From Candidatus Villigracilis propinquus (GTDB taxonomy: Bacteria; Chloroflexota; Anaerolineae; Anaerolineales; Villigracilaceae), in NCBI GenBank assembly GCA_016714565.1, contig JADKDM010000018.1, forward strand, positions 1 to 43,363: a stretch of DNA of 43,363 nt, written 5' to 3'. Below the pieces are notes generated by a model. That model was not told the DNA's origin. It ran no database searches and was given only the letters and a program-made list of their open reading frames with translations. How positions within the stretch are numbered: the first letter of the stretch is position 1; each line of letters begins with the position of its first letter. This document shows, one piece after another, positions 10,306 through 18,014 of this stretch. Both the position numbers and the translations under genes were made by a program.

Positions 10306-10922
10306 TTGATATTCTCCGCAAAATTCTTTAGCAGGCGCATTCCGAAGCGGTGGCTTTTCTCCGGGTGGAACTGCACACCCATAATGTTCTCCCGGCCCAG
10401 GATCGAATGGATGGTGACGCCGTATTCCGTTTTGGCAAGCACGGCATCCATATCCTTTGCGACCACATGAAAGGAATGGACAAAATAAAAACGCGACTCC
10501 TCGTCCCAGTCCGCAACCAGTGGATGTTCCCGGCAGACTTGAGCCGTGTTCCAGCCCATATGCGGGACTTTGAGATGGGCATGTTCGGCATCGAACTTGA
10601 AGCGGATCGTTTCCGCATCAAACCACCCGAGGCCTGCCAGCTGACCCTCTTCACTTCCCTTCGTCATGAGTTGTAGACCAACACACAACCCGAGGACGGG
10701 GATCTTCTTCTCCAGCACCAGTTCGCCCACGACGGGCACCAATCCCTTCTCGTGGAATTTCCGAATTGCCGCATCGAAGGCGCCAACACCGGGCAGGATC
10801 AATTTTTCCGCATCCCGAATTACAGCAGGGTCGGAGGATGCGACTGCTTTCGCGCCAACTTTTTTGAACATGTTGACAATCGAACCAAGGTTGCCAACGC
10901 CATAATCAACAACGACGATCAT
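10302..10922 (-). CDS. hisH2: HisH-like glutamine amidotransferase subunit (HisH2)
   Basis: An intact 206-residue class I glutaminase. The nucleophile is Cys80 in VLGLCVGLQLM, and the His and Glu of the triad are in GVQFHPEKSH (about His186 and Glu188). It releases ammonia from glutamine for the HisF2/WbpG partners. The stop overlaps the hisF2 start by 4 nt, and the gene follows a GT4 by 15 nt. The three genes appear in the same order as HisH2-HisF2-WbpG sets from O-antigen loci that make acetamidino sugars, which supports that role over histidine synthesis. Confidence 0.9.
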   Translation of the reverse strand: MIVVVDYGVGNLGSIVNMFKKVGAKAVASSDPAVIRDAEKLILPGVGAFDAAIRKFHEKGLVPVVGELVLEKKIPVLGLCVGLQLMTKGSEEGQLAGLGWFDAETIRFKFDAEHAHLKVPHMGWNTAQVCREHPLVADWDEESRFYFVHSFHVVAKDMDAVLAKTEYGVTIHSILGRENIMGVQFHPEKSHRFGMRLLKNFAENIK

Positions 10923-10937
10923 TCAGACTCCATTTCA

Positions 10938-12182
10938 TTACGCAAGCCGAACCTGCCTTAAGAGTTCGGCAAATTCTTGAAAATTCCGCTCCGCGTTATA
11001 TTTTTCCTGCCAGAGATGGAAACTTCCTTTTCTCTTTTCTTCCAGTATCCACAACATTATCATGGATACTGATCAACGCCGTGGCAATTTCCTCCGGCGT
11101 TGGATTGGGGGAAAGCAGCCATCCATTTTGTTTCGTGTCAATTTCAACATTACCACCCACAGCAGTGGCAAGGATGGGAATACCGCAGCTGATCGCTTCC
11201 ATGGCCGTAACCGGCGTTCCTTCGGACTCGCTGACGTTCACAAAAATATCCACGGGAGTTTGCCGGTAAAGCTCAAACAGATTCTGCCTGTCGATGTAGC
11301 TGGAAAAAACAGCGGATGCATTTTCAGGGAAGGCCTTGTTTGCATATTTCTGCAATTCTTCGCGGGTGTCACCGTTCCCGATATGATGCCATATAAATCG
11401 AAGATCCGGTCTGATGCGCGCGGCAGCGGAGACCGCTTCCAGCAGCAGACCCACCCGTTTGACGGGAACCACCCGCGAGCAGGAAACGATGCGAAATTTC
11501 CATCTTGAGAAGGCTGGGATAAAAACCCGGAAGGCATCACGCCGAGCAGCGCGGTTTGACATCTCTGCTTAAATTGCGGATACCGGGTTTGTAAATATTG
11601 CAGACCGGCATCGGACGCTGAAAAAACGCGATCCATCAACGAGAGCGCGGTGGAGCGGCACGGCCAATAGGCGAAGTCATATCTCTCTTCGTAGAGATCA
11701 TATCCATGTGCGCGGGAAACCACACGAATTTCCGGCAGACTTTTTTTTGCAAGGCCAATACCCATGGCTGAGTCATCGAACCAGTAGGTGTAAAAAACGC
11801 AGTCGCGCGGGGAGACGGTTGAATTTTGAAACCAGCGCTCCACCCACTCTCGGGTAAGAGCCGCCTTGCCCACAAACTTTATCAGGCGCTGCAATGCGTC
11901 CTTATTAAAGAGGATGGCAGGACGCGCAAAAATATCAGACCAAAACAGTGGTGAAAAAAAAGCGGACAAGAGCGCTCTGCTCCTGTTGGCTGCTAAAAAA
12001 CTTGAGTAGCTCTCGTCCACCTCAATCCCATCCGGCAAAGGGAGGCGCTCGCCTGTACAATCCCTTGGGACAAGGATCACGCGGTCAAATGTTTTTTTTA
12101 AGTGGCCGATCTCATCGTCCAGAAAGGTTTGTTCCGCGCCACTGGTGTACGGATAGGAAGCCGTAAATAACAAAAGGTTCAA
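10938..12182 (-). CDS. GT4 glycosyltransferase, frameshifted
   Basis: A protein of about 414 residues. The N-terminal part (MNLLLFTASYPYTSGAEQTF, later RVVSRAHGYDLYEERYDF) is typical of GT4 enzymes related to colanic acid transferases. The frame changes near 11510, after which come IVSCSRVVPVKRVGLLLEA, SSYIDRQNLFELY and SESEGTPVTAMEAISCGIP, the last being the E-x7-E signature. A second change near 11010 leads to the C-terminus YNAERNFQEFAELLRQVRLA with TAA at 10938-10940. It lies 18 nt downstream of a GT2 and 15 nt upstream of hisH2, in one transcription unit. The sugar transferred is unknown. Confidence 0.8.
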
Positions 12183-12200
12183 CTAATGCTCCATGTTTTT

Positions 12201-13100
12201 CTATATCCATTTAATTTTTTTCATGCCGTTCAACGTACCGCTTAAGCCGTCTTTTTTTCGAAGATGCACCACCATTAAACCAAGTAAAGCCCAATAAAAG
12301 AAAATGAAGCGCAAGCGGTTGCGGCTCCAGTTTTTATGGAACAAATAGGCATAGTTCACCACCCGCATTTCCGCCCACTGATGACGGTTCAACCGGTTTT
12401 TGGGGCTTTCGTTATGAACAAGGGCGGCAGATGTTTGGTAGTAGATCTTGTATCCGGTGTCCAACGTCCGTTTGGAAATATCCACATCTTCCATAAGTCC
12501 GTAATTGGGCAGGTTCTCGTCAAACTCGATCTTTTCAAAAACTTCCTTTCGGAACGCCATGCAGCAACCGGACAAGCACTCGATATAGCCGCTCTCCTTC
12601 CTGACATCAGGGTGTGTGGGCATGCCTGAATAGCGAAACCGTCCGCTCCCAAGCCTGCCCAGTCCGAAAATTAAAGCAATGCTTTCAAAGATCATGCGCC
12701 CAACCCATGAACGAAACGAGAAAGGCTGTTCTTCAAGCGGATTTGCAACACGCCCGCCCACCGCCCCGATTTTTTGTTGGGTATCTTCTGCAAACACCCG
12801 TTCCGCTTCCAGAAGATAGTTCTGATCTAAATCCACATCGTCGTCAAAAAAGAAGAGCAGGTCTCCCGTACTTTTTTTGATGCCATGATTGCGCTGCAAG
12901 GTCAGTCCGGGGCTTGTGTGGAAATAGCGGCCTGGGAACGGCAGTTGAATGGAGTCAAGATATCTTTCGATAATCAACTCATCGGATGAGTCTACGATAA
13001 TGAATTCATCAGGCGGGCGGGTCTGTTTTGCCAACGATGAAACAGTTTTCGTGAAATCGTCAAAGCGATTCCGTGTGCAGATAATGACGGACACTTTCAT
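12201..13100 (-). CDS. GT2 family glycosyltransferase
   Basis: An intact 299-residue GT-A protein beginning MKVSVIICTRNRFDDFTKTV. The metal-binding acidic cluster is LLFFFDDDVDLD at about residues 82-92, and the acceptor-side region includes YGLMEDVDISKRTLDTGYK. Two hydrophobic stretches near the C-terminus (FIFFYWALLGLMVVHL) could tether it to the membrane. The start codon overlaps the stop of the upstream GT4 by one base (TGATG). It begins the frameshift-free block that reaches to 25239. Likely function is addition of one sugar in the repeat unit. Confidence 0.85.
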   Translation of the reverse strand: MKVSVIICTRNRFDDFTKTVSSLAKQTRPPDEFIIVDSSDELIIERYLDSIQLPFPGRYFHTSPGLTLQRNHGIKKSTGDLLFFFDDDVDLDQNYLLEAERVFAEDTQQKIGAVGGRVANPLEEQPFSFRSWVGRMIFESIALIFGLGRLGSGRFRYSGMPTHPDVRKESGYIECLSGCCMAFRKEVFEKIEFDENLPNYGLMEDVDISKRTLDTGYKIYYQTSAALVHNESPKNRLNRHQWAEMRVVNYAYLFHKNWSRNRLRFIFFYWALLGLMVVHLRKKDGLSGTLNGMKKIKWI

Positions 13101-14248
13101 CAGGAACTCAAAACCTTCTCAAAGATTTCCTTGTGGCGTGCAACGAACTTCTCCAGAGAGAACAATTCCACTGCACGCTGGCGCGCCAGTTGCGAATACT
13201 CGTCACGGCGAGCATAGACCTGTATCACCGCATCCGCCATGGCTTGCGGGGCGGGCAGGGTGATCCGGTTCCAATCATGCCCCACATGAACGCCGATCCC
13301 CGCCTCGGCCACCAATTCCGGTACGCCGCCATTCGTCAAATGTACAACCGGCAGCCCAAGTGCCAGCGCTTCCAACACCAATCCAGGTGACGGGTCGGCG
13401 TATTTTGTGTGCAGCAGGAGGTGAGCTTTTGAATAAAGCGCAGGCGCTTCAGACTGGGTATAGGTTCCCGTGAAGGTCACATGATCTGCCAGCTTTAATT
13501 CCTTGATTGCAATGGCTGTCCACTCTTCAGCTTCGTCATGTGGAAGCCAAAGATTGCCAGTGACGATCAGCTTTGCGTTTGGAACATCGCGATGAAGCGC
13601 CTTGAGGGTTTGTAGCGCCAGTTCAAGGCGGTATTTTTCATATTGATTGCCGCCCAAAAGGAGGGTCAATTCGTCAGGTTTTTTGGAGCAGGCGTCGGGT
13701 GTAAAGAGGCGGATGTCCACGGGGTTGTAAATGATCTCGCTTGGAACATCCGGTGGAGAAATATATCGCTCTGCGCTGGTTTTGCAAAACCGGCTCTGGT
13801 AAATAATGAAGTCCGCAAAGCTGATCACCGTTTTCATATCACGATTCGATTCTGTGTAATTTTCGCCGTCCCATGCGGGGAATGAAACGCCGTTCTGGTT
13901 GACGATGACCTTCAATCCCCTGCGCTTTGCCAGATCCAGAATGGAGGCGCGCAACGGATGCCCGACACTGCTGACAGCATACAGCAGACTCGCCGACGGA
14001 AAGTGATGCGGAAAACTTTCCGCAAGATACGTCAACTTGACGGAACCGCCATGCGTAAACTCGCTTCGCAGCGCGGGCGGTTTCGGGAAATTCAAGGTCA
14101 GGTAGGCAATCGATGGATGCGCGTCACTTTTCACCAGCCGCAAGATCTGCAAGCGGATGGGCAGACTCAGCGCAGCATCCCTCAAACGGAATACAAAGCG
14201 GGAGAAGCCCGGAAATAATTTCTTGAAAAAACGCAGCAGCCTTTTCAT
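13100..14248 (-). CDS. GT4 glycosyltransferase
   Basis: An intact 382-residue GT-B protein. Recognisable elements are VIVNQNGVSFPAWDG in the first domain, IIYNPVDIRLFTP at the domain linker, LIVTGNLWLP, and DPSPGLVLEALALGLPVVHL (about residues 285-304). In that last motif the first position of E-x7-E is not a canonical glutamate, while the second (LEA) is kept. It is followed by GGVPELVAEAGIG. The gene lies 17 nt downstream of another GT4 and overlaps the next GT2 by one base. Substrate is unknown. Confidence 0.85.
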   Translation of the reverse strand: MKRLLRFFKKLFPGFSRFVFRLRDAALSLPIRLQILRLVKSDAHPSIAYLTLNFPKPPALRSEFTHGGSVKLTYLAESFPHHFPSASLLYAVSSVGHPLRASILDLAKRRGLKVIVNQNGVSFPAWDGENYTESNRDMKTVISFADFIIYQSRFCKTSAERYISPPDVPSEIIYNPVDIRLFTPDACSKKPDELTLLLGGNQYEKYRLELALQTLKALHRDVPNAKLIVTGNLWLPHDEAEEWTAIAIKELKLADHVTFTGTYTQSEAPALYSKAHLLLHTKYADPSPGLVLEALALGLPVVHLTNGGVPELVAEAGIGVHVGHDWNRITLPAPQAMADAVIQVYARRDEYSQLARQRAVELFSLEKFVARHKEIFEKVLSS

Positions 14249-14265
14249 AATCCTACACGCCGTGG

Positions 14266-15363
14266 CTAGGCGGTTTCAACAAAGCCTTTCATAAACTCAC
14301 CCCACAACTGTGTTTGCGAGTCATAGGAATTTGCTTCAGCGGTGGTTCGCGCGTTCTTCAAGATCGGCTGCAGAGAATCCGCACCCAGCCCATAAACCTG
14401 CAAGGCAAGCGCGGCCAAATTTTCAAAATCTTCAACGTCCGTCATCCATGCATTTTCGCCGTGATGCACCAGGTCCATTGCCTGCCCCACGCGTGTTGTG
14501 ACCAACGGCACGCCGCTGGCCATGCTTTCAAGGATGGCCTTCGGCCCGCCTTCCTGCCGTGATGCCACCATGTACAGATCAAGCGCGCTAAACATCCCCG
14601 CGACCTCGGGGTAATTCTTGTAATACGTATGCTTATACGGAACGCCCATTTCTTCCAATCCGCGTTTCACATAGCCGCGCGAAGGGCCGGTCAGCAGCAC
14701 ATACAATTCCGGAATATCCTTCTTAAGCAAGCGAACCGCAGACAGGAAAACATCCGGCCCTTTGATCAGTTTGGGCTCAAGCCCTTCCGCCCAGCCCACG
14801 CCGTCCTTTTGAAAGGAACCAATCACAAATGCCGACCGGGGAATCCCAAGCTTGTCGCGCATGATATTTTTTTGTTCGTCCGTCCTCAAAGGAAAGAAGT
14901 TCAGGTTAATGCCGATCGGGATCATGAACACCTTGGAAGGGTCTATGCCCGTTTCCAGCGTTACATTCTTCATTTGTGTATGTGAAACCTGAATGCGCGT
15001 TATCCGATCATGATGAGCACACAACTTCTTGTAAACATTATCAAGCAGTTCATCGCCTGTATTTGGCAGCCCGTGAAAATAGGAAAAGCCGATTCGGTGC
15101 GGCAGAAAGCGCATCCAATCATCCTGGGTAAGAAAAAACTGGCTGGCAAAGAAAATGGATTGAGGCGAAGCGGCATGTTTCCAATACGGTCTGGCTAGGC
15201 GAACACCAAGCCGCCTTGTAATATTTGCAAGCTCGCGCATATCCCAATCCAACGACCAGCCGGCATTATCCCCATACAAGATCAAACGGGAGTTTGGCTT
15301 CCAATTCCATGAAGCCGCCCTGACCACCTGTTTCGCTGCACGTTCCACTAATTGATTCATCAT
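14266..15363 (-). CDS. GT4 glycosyltransferase
   Basis: An intact 365-residue protein. Key features are SYFHGLPNTGDE in the N-terminal domain, MIPIGINLNFFPLR at the linker, and MVASRQEGGPKAILESMASG then VPLVTTRVGQAMDLVHHG (about residues 265-299), a complete E-x7-E motif. The start codon overlaps the stop of the upstream gene by one base (TAATG), so translation is probably coupled. It is one of five consecutive glycosyltransferases between 10938 and 16364, consistent with a repeat unit or side chain of several sugars. Confidence 0.85.
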   Translation of the reverse strand: MMNQLVERAAKQVVRAASWNWKPNSRLILYGDNAGWSLDWDMRELANITRRLGVRLARPYWKHAASPQSIFFASQFFLTQDDWMRFLPHRIGFSYFHGLPNTGDELLDNVYKKLCAHHDRITRIQVSHTQMKNVTLETGIDPSKVFMIPIGINLNFFPLRTDEQKNIMRDKLGIPRSAFVIGSFQKDGVGWAEGLEPKLIKGPDVFLSAVRLLKKDIPELYVLLTGPSRGYVKRGLEEMGVPYKHTYYKNYPEVAGMFSALDLYMVASRQEGGPKAILESMASGVPLVTTRVGQAMDLVHHGENAWMTDVEDFENLAALALQVYGLGADSLQPILKNARTTAEANSYDSQTQLWGEFMKGFVETA

Positions 15364-16364
15364 TACAACAATTCCAACACTTTCAAATATTGTTCGCTGA
15401 CTTCCTGAATGGATGGATTGGAAATCCGCGACTGAAACGCCTCATACAACTCAACGATCTGATCCAGCAATTCGGGGATCTGCTCCGCCGCTTCAAACCC
15501 CGCCCCGGCCTGATTCACGATCTCAGGGTGTCCGCCACTCTGAAGGTAGACCGCTGGCAGCCCACAGGTCAACGCTTCGATCAGTGAATTGGAACACGGG
15601 TCGTTTTTACTGGCGGTTATATAAACATCATGCTCGCGCAGTAACGCCGCAAGTTTGTACGAATCCACGGGCGGCATCATGCGAATGTTCTTGAACGCGA
15701 TCTGGCTCTGTCCCACAAACGTGAACTCAAAGCGATCCCAATCCAAATGTTCATCCAGCCATTGATAGACCGGCGCGCCCTTGTTCAAATTATTCGACCA
15801 GCTCACCGCGATCAACCGGATCTTGCGGTCACGCGAGAGTGTAACCCTTCCGCGCGGGTGAAAAATATCCGGGTCTGCCGCGTTCAAAATAACCACAGGG
15901 TTATGGAAGCTCATTCCCAGTTCAAGGTGTTTTTGCAAGCTGTAGGCTGATTGAAAAATCGACTTCGTCGCGAATTTTTGGTTCACCTCATAGACATGCC
16001 GGTCCACACCGCCATCGCTGCCGCGATAGACATCCACCGGCCCATCCACGCGATGGACATACATCACCGAGCCGTGTTTCAAACGCTGAAGCCGCGTCTC
16101 CCTGAAATTGAAGGAGTTGAACAAACACGCCTTCGTTGTGCGGGAGATGGAGTTATTCTCGACCCGCAAATTCCTGGCTTCCACCTGCCTCACAAACGCC
16201 CGCAGGAATTGATGTCCACCTCCCGTAGGTGGTGGCTCGAACTCGTGGAAAATGGACAGGTCGGCGGACGTGAACTGACCCGCCAGTAAAGAGGCTCCGT
16301 CCGACATTGCATCCAATACTTTTTTGATCCCAAATTTCATATCAACCGGCAGCCTTAATAACAT
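15363..16364 (-). CDS. GT4-like glycosyltransferase, first gene of the left minus-strand operon
   Basis: A 333-residue protein (325 if translation starts at Met9, MKFGIKK). It has VMYVHRVDGPVDVYRG, KIRLIAVSWSNNLNKGAPVY and a GT4-type motif SKNDPCSNSLIEALTCGLP at about 252-270, then SGGHPEIVNQAGAGF. There is no Shine-Dalgarno sequence before the ATG at 16364, but a -10-like hexamer ends 7 nt upstream, which suggests a leaderless message starting at this codon. It is the first gene of the unit running to 2396, diverging from the methyltransferase at 16482. Confidence 0.75.
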   Translation of the reverse strand: MLLRLPVDMKFGIKKVLDAMSDGASLLAGQFTSADLSIFHEFEPPPTGGGHQFLRAFVRQVEARNLRVENNSISRTTKACLFNSFNFRETRLQRLKHGSVMYVHRVDGPVDVYRGSDGGVDRHVYEVNQKFATKSIFQSAYSLQKHLELGMSFHNPVVILNAADPDIFHPRGRVTLSRDRKIRLIAVSWSNNLNKGAPVYQWLDEHLDWDRFEFTFVGQSQIAFKNIRMMPPVDSYKLAALLREHDVYITASKNDPCSNSLIEALTCGLPAVYLQSGGHPEIVNQAGAGFEAAEQIPELLDQIVELYEAFQSRISNPSIQEVSEQYLKVLELL

Positions 16365-16371
16365 GACAGCA

Positions 16372-16401
16372 AATGTAGGTTTTACAGAACAAACACAACA
16401 A
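16372..16401 (-). promoter_or_regulatory. Putative promoter of the left operon, leaderless type
   Basis: On the minus strand TTGTTG (16396-16401), an 18-nt spacer and TACATT (16372-16377) are followed by 7 nt and the ATG at 16364. Transcription starting 7-8 nt after the -10 would begin at the start codon. The geometry is identical to the divergent promoter at 16445-16474. The -35 match is weak, so this is an inference. Confidence 0.4.
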
Positions 16402-16402
16402 A

Positions 16403-16415
16403 CGCGGATTCCGCG
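16403..16415. promoter_or_regulatory. 13-bp palindrome between divergent promoters, operator candidate
   Basis: CGCGGATTCCGCG is a perfect inverted repeat (6-bp arms, one central base). It lies immediately upstream of the minus-strand -35 box (16396-16401) and 30 bp from the plus-strand -35 box. Its location fits a regulator site controlling one or both divergent units, but no second copy was noticed in the window. Confidence 0.35.
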
Positions 16416-16444
16416 CCAGAATTTCCTTCAACATTAATGAATTC

Positions 16445-16474
16445 TTGACAGTCTTCTTAACCATGGGATATGAT
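16445..16474 (+). promoter_or_regulatory. Near-consensus sigma-70 promoter, leaderless start at 16482
   Basis: TTGACA (16445-16450), an 18-nt spacer and TATGAT (16469-16474) are followed by 7 nt and an ATG at 16482. The predicted transcription start coincides with that ATG. The upstream in-frame ATG at 16470 lies inside the -10 hexamer and so cannot be on this transcript, which argues for 16482 as the true start. Confidence 0.6.
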
Positions 16475-16481
16475 TACAAAC

Positions 16482-17054
16482 ATGACCCATTTAACAAAGA
16501 CCGAACTGGATGAAATCATCAGCCAAACGCCGTTCAAGGGAGATACCTTCCCGGTATTTATTGAAACAGGCACATATCGCGGCGAAACCATTTTCAAAAT
16601 GGAGCCATTTTTCGACTCCCTGCACACGATAGAGATCAACGAAAAATTCTTTAACAACTGCAAGGAACAATATAAAGGCAGCAAGATCGCCTTTCACCTC
16701 GGCAACAGCAGCGAGGTCCTGCCGCAGATCATCTCCACAGTCAAAGAAAACGTCATCTTTTTTCTGGATGGCCACTGGTCCAGCCAGGAAACCGGACGCG
16801 GCGACAAGGACGTTCCCCTCCTTGAGGAATTAGATTCCATCAATGTGCAATCAGGAGGAAAAGCGCTCATTATTATAGATGATTACAGACTTTTTGGGCG
16901 CCACCCCAAAGCGCTCCTGAAACGCAATTACTGCAAAGAGGATTGGAGAGCAATCACCAAACGCAGCCTTACTTCGCGCGTGCGGTCACGCTTAAGCTCC
17001 AAGTTTGTTCATGGAGACCGCTTTGTGATTTGCATCAACGGTCTAAAACCTTAA
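16482..17054 (+). CDS. Small class I SAM-dependent methyltransferase
   Basis: A 190-residue protein from MTHLTKTELDEIIS; an in-frame ATG four codons upstream falls inside the promoter. It has a motif I variant FIETGTYRGETIFKM, an acidic strand HTIEINEKF, then KIAFHLGNSSEVLPQI and VIFFLDGHWSS, which place it near the macrocin/cephalosporin-type O-methyltransferase group (Methyltransf_24-like). LIIIDDYRLFG supplies a possible metal-binding acidic pair. It is the only plus-strand gene in the middle of the locus, with its own promoter, and is convergent with the gene ending at 17106. Its substrate is probably a glycan hydroxyl, by context only. Confidence 0.7.
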   Translation: MTHLTKTELDEIISQTPFKGDTFPVFIETGTYRGETIFKMEPFFDSLHTIEINEKFFNNCKEQYKGSKIAFHLGNSSEVLPQIISTVKENVIFFLDGHWSSQETGRGDKDVPLLEELDSINVQSGGKALIIIDDYRLFGRHPKALLKRNYCKEDWRAITKRSLTSRVRSRLSSKFVHGDRFVICINGLKP

Positions 17055-17105
17055 TCCAGCGGACGCCCCTGCTTTGATGGACAGAAAATAACGCGGGAAA
17101 TTCTG

Positions 17106-18014
17106 TCAGACATCCTTTCTGATAACAGCTCGAAAATTCGATAATTCCCTGTTTCTCCGGCGCAGGAGAAGAAATTTTTCAAAGTTTTTATTCAGGCTGC
17201 CCTTTTGCATTACCCCGCTCCAATACATGGGATAGGGGCCGTCAAAGAACAGAGTTTCCGACAGCACAAAATTCAAGAGGCGGTCACGCGCGGCGCTTCC
17301 CATCAGTTTCCCGGCGATCAACACCGTCAAATTGACCGCAATAAACAGCATCCGCCTTGCAGCGCGCCGGACAAGGCGAAACTGCCCACCAAGCATCCCC
17401 AATCCATAGACGCGGTACGCCCGTCCCCGCCATTCGGCAGGTATCTGCGATTGCAAACTACCCGACCTTCGTTCAAATGCCCACGCGCTGCGAGAGGCCG
17501 CGTCTCCTTCAATCATTGGCAAAGCATTTAGCACAGCCTTTAATGCCTCAAGCCGCCACAATGCTGGATGCAGGGAATATTGCCAAAGGAATGTCTCCTC
17601 CTGATGTTGAAGTCTGTAAAATTCAGCGCTCAAGGATTTTCCGGCAGAGCGTGTGTTTTGTCCCCAGCCATACAGGCCGATATACGCAGCATCCAATTTT
17701 TCCATCAATGCGGGGAGGGTCGAGTTTAGATGTGTTTCATTGCAAGGCTGCAGGGGCGGGTGATCCTCAAGGATCAAATAGCACTGCTGATACCCCTTTT
17801 CCATCAGGGCACCTGCCGCAGACTCGGCGATGCCGACCCAATCCCATTCATCATTTTTCAATGGCAGGGTTTCTACCGCTCCGGGAATCGGCCGGGAAAC
17901 GCCGCACTCAAAAATGGAGGGATGATCCTTCCACCTTTTGTGGATCAGGTCAATCGTTAACACCGCCAGATCGGCATGTTTGTCACACGTTGAGATCAAA
18001 ATGCAAAAATTCAT
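17106..18014 (-). CDS. Unknown protein, possibly a divergent GT-A glycosyltransferase
   Basis: I do not recognise this 302-residue protein. I start it at the ATG at 18012-18014 (MNFCILISTCDKHADLAVLT) because that codon overlaps the upstream stop as ATGA, whereas the longer reading would run 45 codons into the neighbour. The opening resembles GT-A folds, and YLILEDHPPLQP could stand in for a DXD motif. The middle contains YSLHPALWRLEALKAVL. A hydrophobic segment (MLFIAVNLTVLIAGKLMG) follows and the C-terminus is basic. It is the last gene of the long operon. A glycosyltransferase role is an inference from context and secondary-structure pattern. Confidence 0.5.
   Translation of the reverse strand: MNFCILISTCDKHADLAVLTIDLIHKRWKDHPSIFECGVSRPIPGAVETLPLKNDEWDWVGIAESAAGALMEKGYQQCYLILEDHPPLQPCNETHLNSTLPALMEKLDAAYIGLYGWGQNTRSAGKSLSAEFYRLQHQEETFLWQYSLHPALWRLEALKAVLNALPMIEGDAASRSAWAFERRSGSLQSQIPAEWRGRAYRVYGLGMLGGQFRLVRRAARRMLFIAVNLTVLIAGKLMGSAARDRLLNFVLSETLFFDGPYPMYWSGVMQKGSLNKNFEKFLLLRRRNRELSNFRAVIRKDV

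Noticed and set aside
9538..10922. HisF and HisH as part of a histidine operon
   Set aside because: No other his genes are present, HisF lacks Asp11, and the pair is coupled to a WbpG-type amidotransferase.
16427..16443. TTCA-ACATTAA-TGAA as a fourth copy of the ATTCA-N5-TGAAT operator
   Set aside because: The spacing is 7 rather than 5 and the arms are shorter. It does not overlap a -10 hexamer.
17080..17107. Inverted repeat GACAGAA / TTCTGTC between convergent genes as a terminator
   Set aside because: The stem is only 7 bp, the loop is 14 nt and there is no T-run on either strand. It also overlaps the stop codon of the minus-strand gene.
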